DNA from: Leptoclinus maculatus
Taxonomy: Eukaryota; Chordata; Actinopteri; Perciformes; Stichaeidae
Reading direction: 5' to 3'
Assembly: GCA_032191485.1 (NCBI GenBank)
Contig: JAVDOI010000010.1
Location: 2,420,197 to 2,484,196, forward strand
DNA: 64,000 nt
Under the pieces are notes generated by a model that worked only from the letters and a program-made list of their open reading frames with translations, ran no database searches and was not told the DNA's origin. Each line of letters begins with the position of its first letter. Positions within the stretch are counted from its first letter, which is position 1. A program made the translations under genes and the position numbers. Of this stretch, positions 50,874-64,000 are shown piece after piece.

Positions 50874-50877
<4 letters not shown>

Positions 50878-50929
<52 letters not shown>
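50878..50929. repeat. (CA)n microsatellite
   Basis: About 52 bp uninterrupted CA. Confidence 0.97.
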
Positions 50930-50930
<1 letters not shown>

Positions 50931-51065
50931 ATATTTTATCCCGATCTCACACGCACACACACTCTCTTTCTCACTACCCCAGCTGTGCGAGAAATACAGA
51001 TACTATTTTGACTTTGGCGGGAATCTTTTATTATCCCGTGGGAAAACTCCGCCCACACTTAGCAG

Positions 51066-51272
<207 letters not shown>

Positions 51273-51284
51273 CTGGATCAGTCT

Positions 51285-51505
51285 GTTGGAGAAAGTGCTC
51301 CTCTGTCCCTGCAGTAGGTGGTGGAGAGGGTGATCCGGGTTACCCAACATGGATAATAGTTTCTTCAGTGTCCTCCTCTCCACCACCTGTTTGCAGCCAA
51401 TGATGGAGCCGGCCTTCTTAAATGAAACCATAAGAGAAGTTAGGAGGGGAAACAGCTCTTTGGTTCTGCTAGATACTGGTAGACTTATAACACATAGAGA
51501 CATGT
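51285..51505 (-). mobile_element. Non-LTR retrotransposon ORF2 C-terminal fragment
   Basis: The minus strand encodes FKKAGSIIGCKQVVERRTLK followed by LLSMLGNPDHPLHHLL and RSTFSNRLIQ. This is the conserved segment after the reverse transcriptase in common fish LINEs (intact copies read KAGSIIGCKLDTLEQVVERRTL...NPAHPLH). A short in-frame deletion removes the residues between GCK and QVVERR. The coding sequence stops where the microsatellite begins, so the 3' end is lost. Confidence 0.8.
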
Positions 51506-54059
51506 CTTGTTTTAATACTGTACATTGACTCTCCTTTCTGTAATGAGACCCATGATCACAATGTTCATTTTATGTACATGTGCATTTTTTTACGTGACCC
51601 TGGCATTTGCTCTCAAGGCCAGCAAAGACGTTTTCGGACACAATTAGCTGGTATGATGGAACAAGGTGGGAAAAGCCCTGACCTGAAACGGTTGAGCACA
51701 CTGTTTGTGTAAGTTCTTAAAATCGATGACAACTTCAGCAGGGAGTGCCTTGACTTTCCATTTCCACTGTTCAAGATGTACCGGTTTCACAGGCTGATGC
51801 ACTGCAGCCATCGAGAGCATCTATGTTTAGATTGGACTACGCTTGTAAGGGTCAATTAACACTCACTACGTCGCTATTAGTGAATCAGACCTTGTGATGA
51901 TGGATATTTTGCGTCATCATAGGGAGTGATTTATTGTTTGTGAGGATTTGTAATGACGTTAGATATCTTCACAAAGCGCTGCAGCAGAAGTGGACGTTGG
52001 AAAATGACTGGATATAATATTTACCACAGTTAGAAAATGACTAAGCCACAATCTTCTTCTTCAGTTACTTCTTCAGTTAATCTTCTTCTTCAGTTACTTC
52101 TTGATAACTGAATGTTTTCGATGTCAGTCGGCTCATAGGCCTTCTTGTGCAACACATTCTCACTCCCAACTCACATTGTGGTTTGGGTGGTTGTTATGTT
52201 GTATAAGCAGCCTTTTGTTTGTTCTGGTGATACTTAGCTGGGCTACGCACGTTTAGGAACAAAACTACGGTAATATAAATCGAAGTTGACTTGGAAACCA
52301 GGGAACCAACAAACACAAGAGTCTGGGAGTCGATACTGTTATTTAAGGTAAAAACCTCCTAAAAACTAGGTACTTTCTTGCATGTCAATGATCATGGGCA
52401 TCATTTCTTTCACACAGATTAACATCCATCCTACCACCTGCTGCTGCTCTGTCCCTGCGCCACGCACTACACAAACATCCTACTGCATCTCCTGAGGACA
52501 CTAAGACTTATCTCCACATGAGCCAAACAACCTGGGTGAAGTCCAGTGTTGGTGGTGTTGATCAGGCACCTCCAAAGGCCCAGAGAATAGGAGAGTCAAA
52601 ACACAACTGCTTTGTCTTCCTTTGTTCATCCATCCATGTGCTTCCAGTCCTGACCAGCTAAGACAGGAGAAGCCCGTTTGTCATTTCCCCCATTGAACAC
52701 CTCCCACTATTGTTTATAGGCCTTACAAAGGGAATGCTTATTCTTCCAGGATTCACGGTGACCTGATTTTCACTGCCCTTTAAGCATACACACATATGCC
52801 TACACGGATGCTACAATACACACGTCTCTGGCAACATGAAAGCCCCGGACAGGTTGGTTAAAGTAAGCTCATTCAAAACAGCAGGGACAAACCACAATGT
52901 CAAAGTGTTTCTTCGTCACGAAATACCATTACACGGTATGTACGACTGACCCGAGTCTTGATACGAGTTATCATGGAAACATAACAGTCAGGTGGAAAAC
53001 AAAGAGAGACAATTGATTCTATTTATTTAATCTTGAGTCTGTTTGTTTTGGCCTTAAGATGCAGATACGGCAGCTTAATGTTAACATAAGATGACTGGGC
53101 GGGTGAGGCAGAGAGGTAGATGACGTGACTTTGTAACGAGGATTAAATGTTCAGTGAGTGAGTAGCTGCATAATTTAATTATTATTTGCATTTTGAAGGT
53201 TATTGTTATACTTGCTTTTAAGAAGAGTCTTAAAACATTCTTCACTTCACCAAGTTGATCATGCTTTATTCCTGCATTGATTTTTATTTGTTTTATGGTT
53301 TTTATACAAAGTCATTTTGAACTTGATAGTGATGGAATAAGTGTTTTTACTTAGGTAAACATATTAACAGCACAACAACACGGTGATGGCTGAGCCGGCA
53401 ACTTGCAGCTAACAGCTTTAACAGTGCAAACAATGACAACAGTGCTGACAGAGCTGACACGGTTTACCTGAGTGGGAACCGGAGGGCGCTACGCTTCCGT
53501 GACACGTAACACTGTCGGTCGGGACGACGTTCTGAGCTGTGACCGACGTATGAGCTTCAGAATGACTTAATTCTCTGCTCAGGTAGACTTTACTCCACTA
53601 TATCTTTAAGTACAATTAAGTACAATCTTGTTTAGAGAACCTTTAATCTTGTAGCTGGTCCCATACACAACATGTTTTTGTCGTTTTTAGGGGGATCTCT
53701 AGTGGGAGATAGCAGGTCAACAGTATATGTCACATAGAAGTGGTTTACATCTTCTTAAAGGTGCAGTTCAGCAGTGCTGACACGCCAAACATTAGTATCT
53801 GCTTTACATCCGCAAAATTGGACTTAAGTACAGCACTTGAGGGATTGTCCTTTGTGTTTTTAGAGACACAACCCTGTTTTGGAATGACGAAGCCTCTTTC
53901 TATTTAACTTCTAATACGTAGACAAACTTCTTTTTCACTCTGTCATTCTACGACAGAGGACTTAACAGTGAGTCATGCTGGGACGAACCGTTCCCCAAAA
54001 GACACCAGTCCGGTCAGTCGTGTCATTCAGCTCAAACAGGCAGACACACACACACAGCA

Positions 54060-54060
<1 letters not shown>

Positions 54061-54096
<36 letters not shown>
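54061..54096. repeat. (AC)n microsatellite
   Basis: About 36 bp of AC. Confidence 0.95.
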
Positions 54097-54099
<3 letters not shown>

Positions 54100-54439
54100 A
54101 CTGAAGCACAGCGCTCAGTGTGAACAGCTGAGGGTCTCAAACCTCAGATTACGAGATATGAGATATTTCGACTCTGCACCCGCGTTTACTTCTTGGCTTC
54201 CAAAAGTGATGCTGAGCTACTGTGAGATTATGTAATGTCGTGGATGTATGGCCTCTATGTGCTTCAACACACAAGCAGGTTTTACATGCGTGATTAGGCA
54301 TGAAAAACACACTGTAATTTGATGATTACATAATGATTGCATTGTGAGAACAGCACGTTCAATTAGTTTCTCAGTCAGTCAGTGTTCATTTTCACTGTGC
54401 TTCGGCTTTGTCTACAAGTTTCCAGTTTCCATGTTCAAG

Positions 54440-54560
54440 TTAAAGGAGCACTACACCAATTTTACACATACAAGGTCGGTTTACCAGTCATAGAGAGTAT
54501 AACTCAGCCTGTGAAAACAGTTGTTGTGTAATGTCCTCTGTGGCTCTGGCCGAGGTTTGT
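54440..54560 (+). mobile_element. Teleost interspersed repeat (AAAGGAGCACTACACCAATTTTACACA family)
   Basis: AAAGGAGCACTACACCAATT, then TATAACTCAGCCTGTGAAAA and GTAATGTCCTCTGTGGCTCT match by memory a dispersed percomorph element. It is followed directly by a word typical of a different repeat (AAAGGACCAGTGTGTAA, 54561). Confidence 0.65.
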
Positions 54561-54600
54561 TAAAGGACCAGTGTGTAAAAAAATTATTAATTAACAAAAA

Positions 54601-54603
54601 TAC

Positions 54604-54640
<37 letters not shown>

Positions 54641-54685
54641 TTTTTTTTACTTTTTCTCTGTCACCAAAAAAAAAAAAAAAAAAAG
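54601..54685. repeat. Poly(A)-(TA)n-poly(T)-poly(A) low-complexity block
   Basis: A run, TATATA run and T8 run, then a run of 19 A after TCACC. The A/TA/T order is palindromic and could form a hairpin. Confidence 0.9.
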
Positions 54686-55309
54686 AAGATGTTTCCAGTT
54701 GCTGTTTATTGGTCGCCACCTCAGCCACATTGGTTTCATTCTTTATACTCCAGATCTGCTTCTTGCTTAACATTCTATTCAAGGGTGCGTTTGCTCAGTA
54801 CAATCCATGTGAAACATCATCTGTATTTCATGTGTTGTAAAGCCACGTTTTAAAGAAGTCTTCAATGTACTCACAATCCATTCATATGTCATAGCTGCTT
54901 CTATGACTGTTGTGTTAAAGTATCTCATAATTTCGACTTTCTATAGCAACTGGAAAAATCTGGTCAGTTATGGTTACAGATGGATGCACCAAAAGTTTTT
55001 TTTTTTTTTTTGCTGGTGGAAAAAAGTTAAATAAAAAAAAATTATAATTATTATAATTATTATTATTTATTTTGTGGGTGGATTTTTATTTTTATTTTTT
55101 TTTGTGAATTACATTTTTATTATTTCTTTTTTTTTAGTGATCTTATTTCTTTTTTTAGTGATCTTTTTTTTTTTTTTTGGTTGTAGAAAGTCCTCTTTAC
55201 TAATAGATTTTGTATGAGGGGTTTGCAAAAAAGAGTCGTGTTTTGTGGAGAAAAAATTGCTGTACAATGGTTTAACCAGACTGACAATTAAAAAGGCAGA
55301 AAGAGACAA

Positions 55310-55895
55310 AGATCAACAGTTGAATAAGAACAGAAGAAATCACTTCATTGGTAAAAGAAACTGGAAACTTAGCATCTAAAAGTGTGCAGATTTATAGAGG
55401 AACAAGTTCCTGTTTCAGTGTCAAGTGCACAATAATGCCTATAACAAGCTGGAATATGAACAGGTGTGTTGCTTAAGCAAAGCTATTGTTAAAGAACCTC
55501 ACAATAGAAATAGAAGAATAGTGTAGAATTGGATCACAGAATATCAGCTGAAGATACAATGGACTGACAAATCACAGTTCAAACCTCTGAAGTCCAACCC
55601 AAAATATTTAGGACCCAATGGACCCATTTCTGGACTGGAAAACAAATTCAAAATCGAAGGGTATTTGGGGGTCAAATGGTTAAAACAGTATTCTCCCCTG
55701 ACATGCATCACTGTAGAGACATCGACTAAACATAAGTTTTAATCCTTTTGCCCGAAACTATCTCAATTCTAAAACAAATGTAATTTGGTGTCTGAATTAT
55801 ACTCTTTTTGTCTCTGTTACAATGGTCATCATTGAAGAAAAGAAGAAAAACATACAACAGGTCACTCCAAACTTTTAAGCAGCAGTGTGTAGCCT
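55310..55895 (+). mobile_element. Probable Tc1/mariner-like transposon remnant
   Basis: The frame near 55530 reads NWITEYQLKIQWTDKSQF, similar to the WxxVLWTDESKF segment of Tc1-like transposases. The right end, GGTCACTCCAAACTTTTAAG then CAGCAGTGTGTA, resembles a Tc1-type terminal repeat (…GTGACTCCAAACTTTTGACCGGCAGTGTA). The left terminal repeat is not seen. Many stops are present. Confidence 0.5.
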
Positions 55896-56381
55896 AGTCT
55901 GCGTTGTTGTGAACACAAACCAACCTCGGCCTCTAATCTTTGTTCCCATTAAGTGTTGATTCAAATCACAGGCATGGACTGGATCTGTTGCCAGGGTTCA
56001 GGCTGTTCTCATTCATTATTCCTACAAATACCTACAATTCATACAAATGTTGTTCATTTGAATAACACAGGGAATCATGAGCCTGAGTATGAAGAGCCAT
56101 GTCAGTAGGAGGTTGGAGTGGTTAGGTGAGACAATCACAAGACTTTCACCCAGGAGACCCCTGTATGTGTGAAACCAAAAGACTTTTTTTTAGCTTACTT
56201 TTGTTACTTTTGTTACTATTTTAATTCAAACCACGATCTTTTCCTGAACCTAACCAAGTAGTTTTGTTGCCTAAACAAAAAGGCAGTTCATACGAGATCG
56301 CACGAAAAATTACTTGTGAGATATCACACAAAATGCGGGTACGTTGCAGGGTTAGCGAGCCATCCCAGACAAAAGATGAGT

Positions 56382-56419
<38 letters not shown>
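56382..56419. repeat. (CA)n microsatellite
   Basis: About 38 bp of CA. Confidence 0.95.
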
Positions 56420-56421
<2 letters not shown>

Positions 56422-56954
56422 GTATGCCAATGCAGTCGTGCAACTTTCTACAGCTTTTGTCAGATTCTTGGAATCAGCTTGCAACGGCGTATAAACCGCT
56501 CGCTGAACACTCAAGGACTCCCTGTAACCCGAGATCTAAAGATGATTACACGAAAGCAGTGCCCTTTCCAACCCCCCCTTGAGCTCGTGTAAGATTAAGG
56601 GCTGATCATGTATCTGATGATGGTGCCACAGCAAGTTTGCTACTGCCAGTCTGTTGCAAGGTCCTAATCCCGACAAATCCTTTATTTTCCTCAGTACCCC
56701 CCCCCCTCCACACACACTACTGCCAGCCTTAACTGAGGCACAACAACAACAACTAGGATAAATGAGCGAAGGAGGAGTGAATATTACAAACTGTTGTGGC
56801 GTTAGTCAAAGGATTGTCGTCATGGTGAATCAATTTTCTCCTAATCCACAGTCAGTAATCAAGACCGAATGATGCACACAGACTGGAATGACGCAATTTA
56901 CCATAAGGCTGTGTTCTTGGTGTCCGTCTGCGACCTGTCCAGAGTAATAGGATC

Positions 56955-56974
56955 GGGGGGGGGGGGGGGGGGGG
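56955..56974. repeat. Poly(dG) tract, 20 nt
   Basis: Uninterrupted run of 20 G. Confidence 0.96.
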
Positions 56975-59439
56975 TGCAGCAGACCAGCTCCTGGACAGAC
57001 GCACGTCTGGTCCTCTTTGAAGCCGAATAACATGTGTTTAAGGCATGTGTGGCCAGAACGAGAGCTCAGCGTGGAAAAGATGCTCTGAAGCCACATTTTG
57101 ACAATGTGAGTTACAATAAAGTAAAGTAAATTACATATTTCTACGGCAATTGAGTGTTGAAGCTTTTCACCCTGTTGAGTACGACTCGCGCGGTGTTGTT
57201 TACACTTAGTTGAAGTTGCAGCGTGTTGATCTATTAAACTATTTGGTACAAGTTTTTATCTGGAAGATTCATATTTTGTTCATAACTGTAGTATTTTTGT
57301 GGAGACCATCTTGTGATGGGATCACACAGCCACGACGCCAAATGGGGGCCAGGAGCGTAACATTAGGGGAGAGCCCTTCCCCACTTCCTACCCCCTACTT
57401 CCTGTACCCTCAGACCTCACCCATCTTCAAACTCAACCTTCATTCAGATCTCCACTACACACACCTGTAACGTTGTGTGACTGCACCTGGCACTGACGCT
57501 ATACCGCGGTACCGAGACACACACACACAGACCCACAAGGTGAGAACTATTTGGGCTGGTAAAGATTAGTGCCAACCTTATTGTCATAATCCTCCTGCTC
57601 CTCCTCCTCCTCCTCCTCATCATCACATGGGAGGCAGGCTACAAGCATCAAAAGAAAGAAAGGGCCCGTCCTCACACCACTCACTGTGCCTCTGAGTTTA
57701 GCACTAACCTTGAAGGCTCCTCTGAATGTGCTGTACACACTCAGGGTTAGACTTTACAAAGTAAATAAAGCACACAACACCGTGATAATCATTCTCGGGG
57801 AAAAAGCCAGTGGAGCAGCTGTCCCCTGCAAGACAAGCTGCGTCAGCAGCAAGGTGAAACAACTGAGATTACAGGCTGGATAGACGGCTCATAATCTTTC
57901 TTACAGATGTTTGCCTTTTACCAGCTCAGACAAGGAGACGGGGACATGAACCGCCACCCTTTAGATAATGACATCATATCAGTACATCTGCGTTACTGTG
58001 CAATCATTCGTATGTTTTCATGTCTGATAGCATTTTCTAGGTATTTCTCGTTAAAAGCCGATTCACACAGCGGTCCCAGCGATAGTGTTCGTGTTTATTT
58101 CACGTGGCCTAGAACTTTGTTCAGTTTGAGAACTGTTCACAGGCTGATAAAAGGGAAGAGCGAGGGCTTGTTGAATCTTTTTGTTTCCACCCCCAGAGGC
58201 TGTTGTGTTGTTGCACCTGTTAGCGTGTTGCTCTGTCACCAGGGCGTCTCAAACCTCTTGTACTGAGAAACAAAGACTCATATTTCAGAAAATGATTTGC
58301 CTTAATTACATCCTTTTTTTTCGATTTCTACTTTCAGACACTGCCGTGAAATAAACCGAGGGGACGTAAATGGACATAAGTATTCATATAAGATGAGAAT
58401 GACAACGTAACAGATAATTAGGAGACTGTGTCAGTAACAGGAATTACATTTTGAATAAAATCCAATTTTTTTTGTTGGATTTTCGGAGGCTTTTCTCAAT
58501 CAAACGTCGGATGCCCTCGTTCACTCGCAAGTTAAATGTGGTTGCACATGAGGACGTAAACAGAAGTGTATTCAGCCATAATGTGCTGCTCGGGACATCC
58601 TGAGCAAACGAATGGACAGTGTAAAAGCACTTCCAAAACTACAATCCTTTAACAGACACTTTGACACTTTCATTTCTGTTATAGTTACATTAAAATGCTG
58701 TTGGTCCGTTACAGTGAACCACAGGCTCATGACCTCCACCGGTACCTCTAAAAAAAGAGATATGGATTGTAATAAACGAAGTGAGTTTGTTTATCTCTTT
58801 CTTACTTTGATATAAACTCGACAACTTCCTTTATTCACCATGTGTTTTTTTTCGGCTATATTGCCTTCACTGGCCAACTGGCCAAATAAAGGTGAGGCGT
58901 ACTCATGTCAATATTTGAGTGTTAGCAGATGGAAGAGGCAAACCCTCTGTTGTTGGCCCAATCAAACTCCACGGAGGTGAGTTCCTCTCCACTTTAGACT
59001 CAACAACCCGGCCAATTTCTCCAGAGCTTTGTAGAGTGGTAGAGAAGCACAGCACTCATGGCTCCTGAACAAATACTCTGCTGTCTGGCTGCGTGTTGTA
59101 AATACTTTTTAAGTTGTCTTGATCCATTTTAGGCTCAGGCAATGTGCTCATTTGCACGACAAGAAATAAGTTAGTGGGACAGGGAATGAACTTGAACTGA
59201 ATTTAACCGCTTTCACTCTACTAAGTGTTTTCTAATGTGTGCAGATGATGCTTTGAAAATATTAATCAAATGTAGTCAACAAAACACCTCTTCCAGTACT
59301 TTAAACTAATCTTCCTGCTCAACTTTATCCTCTGAGGTGCACCATTTGAAATCTTTAGACTCAAAACCAGTGAAACCACTGTGGACTCTGAAGCTAGGGA
59401 TTGCCCTCCAGTGGTCAGAGGAGCAGAGATTTAGCAGAA

Positions 59440-59460
59440 GGGGGGGGGGGGGGGGGGGGG
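59440..59460. repeat. Poly(dG) tract, 21 nt
   Basis: Uninterrupted run of 21 G. Confidence 0.96.
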
Positions 59461-60977
59461 AGCAACCTCAAGGCAGCATTGCTCATGATTGTTGGTACTC
59501 ACAGCATAATGTACCCAACGATATCAAGATAAGAGCACAACGTTTAGCAATAAACAAAGCAAATCACAATCATAATAATGGGGATATCATGATTAATTCA
59601 TATCATAAAGATATATTTAACCTAGTATTGTCATTAAGACACCAGATATGCGCAGTGGCTTGCAGAAAGACAGATAAAAAAGATAAAATTAGAAAACCCG
59701 GCGGCAAACGTCTGAGCCTTTGACTGTTGTAATTGAAAACATCAGCACTGAGGTAACACTTGCTGTATACATCTGGATCTTTTCTCTGGTACATATGAAA
59801 CAAAATGCCCTTTGAACTTTGATGTCACCTAAAGGGAAATTCTTGATGTTCAAAACCACAAAAGTTTGGAGGCATGTGAAAAACGCAAACACAGTGACCC
59901 AGATGCACTTTTTCCTCTCTTTTTGCATGTCTGGGTCAACTTCCTCTGCAGCATTTTCACATCTTCTTGGTCATTTTGGGTTCCCAAAGACGGTTTTCAC
60001 AATAGCCCTGCAAAAGAGTCAAATTCTATCCATAAAAGCTTCCCCAGTCCTTTGAACTCTCATAGTGGCATTTAAAAAAAAAAGGTGTTATTGTTTGCTC
60101 TTTGTATCTCAAAGTTCCCTTGGCTGCCAAACGGACACTCAGGTGAGCACACACTGGTGCTCTCTTACAGCTCCCACCACACACACAGTGTGTCCCAGGT
60201 TGCCCACCATACCGTGGGAACCGTATACGTGGAGAGCAGTGCATTGTGGCACCGGAGCTGTCAAGAGGGACAGCGGGATAAAACAGGAATTGTCCTTCAG
60301 CATGGACCCAATTCATTTAGCTGGCACACAGCAGCCTGTTCGTGTAACATCAGCTAACTCGACCCGAACCAAGTCAAGCTAGAGGCATCTGATTATTCCT
60401 CTCTGTGGTGCAACACTGAGTGCAGACTGAAGGAACTATTATTCCACCTTCCATGATACAGTGCAGTGCATGCACACGCTGACAGAGACATTTAGCTGAG
60501 CCATCTTAATTAAAACCCCAACACAAAGACAACAAATGGGCTCTTTATGTTTCCAGAGCGGTGAGAGAAAATCTCTTGAACAGGAGCCACGACCGGGTTC
60601 AAGTTTACAGTGACTCTCTGACACCTCGTTTTCTGGGACAAGGTTTTATTTATGTGTGTAACCGGCCTTGTTTTTAATGTACTTTTTATTGTGACAAACA
60701 AACATGACAAACATTCTCTGGTTCATGGTGCTCAGATGGGTTTGCTGGTTTTCTATGTTTTGTATTTTTGGGTTAAGGAGTGTTGTTTGGACAAAACGAG
60801 ACATAAGACTTCACCATGAATTCTTACAACTTGTGATTGCCATTTTTTCCCATTTTGTTTGACATATGACAAACAATGAATGATAAAATCAACAATGATC
60901 AATAATAAATAATTAGAAGTTAGAAGTTACTAATCGTTTGACAATTGGTACATAAATCATATAGTAAATTATTGCTT

Positions 60978-61110
60978 TTAGGGATGCAACCAATTTTTAT
61001 TTTTTGATTAAACTGTGTTATATTCTATATTCTCCACTAGTCAATGAGTCGTTTGGTCTATAAAATTGTTGTAAAAGATCACAATTTGCTCAAACCCAGG
61101 AGGATGTCTT
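60978..61110 (+). mobile_element. Teleost interspersed repeat (AGGGCTGCAACTAAC family), partial
   Basis: TTAGGGATGCAACCAATTTT, then ATTCTCCACTAGTCAATGAG, TCGTTTGGTCTATAAAATTG and GGATGTCTTTGAAC follow the order of the family also seen at 10090-10385 and 15850-15980. Confidence 0.7.
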
Positions 61111-64000
61111 TGAACTAAGATGTTCACTTCATGATCACATACAACGAGGCAAAGATTGGCAGCGAATCCACACATTTGAGAAGGTGGAACCAGAGAACTG
61201 TATGCGGTGCTCTGCTTTAGTCCATTTCAGGAGCTACCTTTGTTCTGAGCTGACTGCGTGGACCCTGGGTGACTAGTCATGAGGTCAGGGACAGGTCTGG
61301 GTTAACGTAACCCACATGAGAAAGTGTCGAGAGCTGTAAACCTAAAGAATGACTTTGCTCTTGAACTTCTGAACTCAGCATTACCTGCAGGAGGAATGAC
61401 CACAGATGACCTGCACCGAGAGTTGGGATGAATATCGACCTCAGGGTCGTTGTACTGGACAACAGCACAGAGAGGTACATGTATGCATAAAATCCCTTGA
61501 AATGCTTTGAAACCAGATCAATGCTTTTAAATCCTATTATTGTGTTTCAACACAAGATGAAACGCATGCATGCTTCCATGCAGAGAGAAGATCATTTGCA
61601 GCTTTTTAAAGGTCACAAAATGTCTAAACCCATCATAAAACAAAGTCCAAACCAATTCTGACACCATGAAATTCAACATTGTTTGTGGCCATATGATAAT
61701 TAGAGTTGGCCTTGCACGCTGTTTATGTAAGCGGGGCTTGTTTATTCATAGTGAGTTCGGCCCCATCGGATCTCAATGGCTCCATTATTAGGCGAGTGGT
61801 TAAAGCCTCTTTCAAACTTCAAACATTAGAGGCCGCCCACTCATGCAAAACTGACCTGGTGATCTGCAAAATAACTGAAACGTAATCGCTCTGCATACGC
61901 AGAAATCTGAGGCCTGTTCTACTTCAATATGTCCCGACATGTTATCCAAGCTCTTCACCTCTGAAGAGCCGTGCTGGGAAACACCTGAGCATGCTGTGTT
62001 CCTTATGCAATAAATGTCACCACACAGAAATGTACAGACAAACGGCTGAGGACGCATTACAGAGAGAAAAGGGCCACACACAGCTGGGTCATTGTTCTTG
62101 ACAAGGGGGGGGGGGGCCCGGAGCGTGCAAAGCCTCATTAGGAGCGGACGGCTTTAAGCCTCTTTGACTGTACTCTCTGCACCGGCAGACACTGAACCAG
62201 GTGGAGCGCAGGCTGCACGGGTTAAACCAGAAAATTGCGTGTTCAAATCCTGGTTTAGGGAAAGAAACAGTTCTGCACGGATATGAAACCAAATCTTAAA
62301 CATTCCAACACCAGTTCAATATTTAGCTTGATTGTTGGGCTGTGTATGGACAGGTCTGTACCTGTAACCCATTCACTGTAGTGAAAGCTGGTGGAGGGTT
62401 AGCGCACCGAGCGACAAGTATTCTTCTTCTACCTTGCGCACACACCTCCTCTTACTTTCATCCTATTTTAAGTGTCCTCTGTGCACAGAAAATAGGATTT
62501 GCTCAACAGTCTTTATTCTAAAAGTCGGATTTCCTTTGCACAGAAAACAAGGATACAGCTCTGGTATAAGAGACGTCTTCTTCATCATTACTGGTGCATT
62601 ATATGAAATCAAATGTTTTTTATGTCGTCCAGCTGTTTCCCCTCTGATGTTGTATCAGTTTCCAGAGGAGCCACAAATCTGAAGATGAAATGACAGGAGT
62701 CATTCATCGCCTGGTTGTGTGAAGCCAGTGTGTCTTTATGGAACTCTTGATTACGCTGATCTCACCGTCATGCTGGGCCGTGTCACATGGGGTGCCTTAT
62801 GCCAATCACAGGGACACCGACACCGGGCAGAGCTATCCTGGCATCTCACAAAGCCTTTGAGCTCAGCTGAGAGGGGAAGTCCTCTGAACTAAATGACAAC
62901 ATTATGCAAAACTGCAAAGAACACTCGAGGAGAGATGTCACCTGCCAGCTGAAGTGTTCTCTATGTGCAAAAAATTAGCTATATATATATATATTATAAG
63001 TGTGTTTCAATCCACCTCTTTTCAATTTGCACATAAAAAAACTGAGTGGAAACACCTCCAACTTGAAAACAAAGTTGAAATCTTGCAAACAAGTTGTATG
63101 CTTGGCTGAAGTGTATCAATACAAACAAAATGTAACAAACTGTAACGGAAAGGGATTTATAATCATGATGGGTGTGAAGCATGTGACTTAAACGTCACTC
63201 AAGCTTCAGCTTTACTGGAGAGCTAAACATTTGCTTAATGCCAAAAACATCTGATAAGAATAATAATCAGATTTACACATCCAGACGGGATAATGTCATC
63301 TTGTTGCAGCCTCTTTGTCTGCAATGGTTTACTGGCAGCCAACACTGGTTTTAGCTCCGCCAGCTGTTTATTGCAATCTGATCAACTTCTAATATTCACA
63401 TAATTTAGTCAAAATGTGCACTAGATTTGGATAGAAACCAGAATACGGCTTGCTGCGGTGTCAACCGTTACGTCATATGGAAAGTGTTGTGTGCATGACA
63501 TTATTTGTAAAACAGTCTGACAGCATGTTTATGTTCACTGTTGGTCCACGCTGCACTATGCTACAAGTCAACATGCTAACGCTACAAGCTGCGTAGCCCG
63601 CATCGTGAGTAGCATAAATACAAGTAATGGTGCTTGTATCTGGTTTGCTTTATTGACATACAGTAGTACAAGTACTTACAAAGTATGTAGTTAGCGTGAA
63701 GCCTCGTGTTTATTTCGTCAGCTCGTTCACCTCTACTGGCCGGTGATACATTCAGAGTAGAGTAGAGACTAGAGTAGTTAGTTGAAGCAGTACTAACAGC
63801 CCGAGCTTTGCATTCATGTATAGAGCTGCTCCCGTTGGTATTTTATGGAGGCTTCTTGTTGGCAGCACACAGTCTTCATAGTTACATATATTATGACATT
63901 TTATATGAAGCATTAAATGCGTTGAAATTACGTCTTTTTGTTTAATGCAATATGACTTTGGAGAAATACCTTCACACTAATCCATATCATCTCTCTCTCA

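Overview
The window looks like genomic DNA from a teleost fish, probably a percomorph. The reasons are two vertebrate genes with compact fish-style introns, very dense dinucleotide microsatellites and poly(dG) tracts, and many copies of interspersed repeats that I recognise as common in teleost genomes. All family and gene assignments are by eye; no search was run.

Layout. Positions 1-14265 are the 5' part of a PBX homeobox gene (best match pbx1) on the minus strand. Coding exon 1 is 14265-14081 and coding exon 2 is 13329-13256. The next exon is not in the window, so 1-13255 is the start of a long intron 2. The pbx1 5' UTR and promoter lie at about 14266-14905 and include a 72-bp (GA)n tract in the transcribed strand. 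Positions 14.9-41.4 kb are intergenic. They contain stretches that look like conserved non-coding elements (AT-rich homeodomain, octamer and PBX motifs, no repeats), a degenerate non-LTR retrotransposon (about 18.59-19.35 kb), a Tc1/mariner remnant (about 40.0-40.3 kb), a roughly 21-bp minisatellite (25.5-25.9 kb) and several short teleost repeats. Positions 41.4-44.95 kb hold a complete glutamine synthetase gene (glul) on the plus strand: one non-coding exon and six coding exons encoding 371 residues. From 45.3 kb to the right end I recognise no gene. That part holds several transposon remnants, long microsatellites and unassigned unique sequence.

How it fits together. pbx1 and glul are divergent, with about 27 kb between their promoters. 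PBX1 is a TALE-homeodomain cofactor for HOX and MEIS/PREP proteins, and vertebrate pbx loci are known for large regulatory landscapes. glul is a metabolic enzyme gene with a compact TATA/CCAAT promoter. The simplest reading is that the regulatory-looking blocks in the intergenic region and in intron 2 serve pbx1, and that glul is a neighbour with its own proximal promoter. Exact or near-exact PBX:MEIS/PREP and PBX:HOX composite sites in the intron, at the promoter and upstream suggest possible autoregulation. I found no evidence of a novel multi-gene system. The items most worth checking are the regulatory candidates and a few structural oddities listed under findings.
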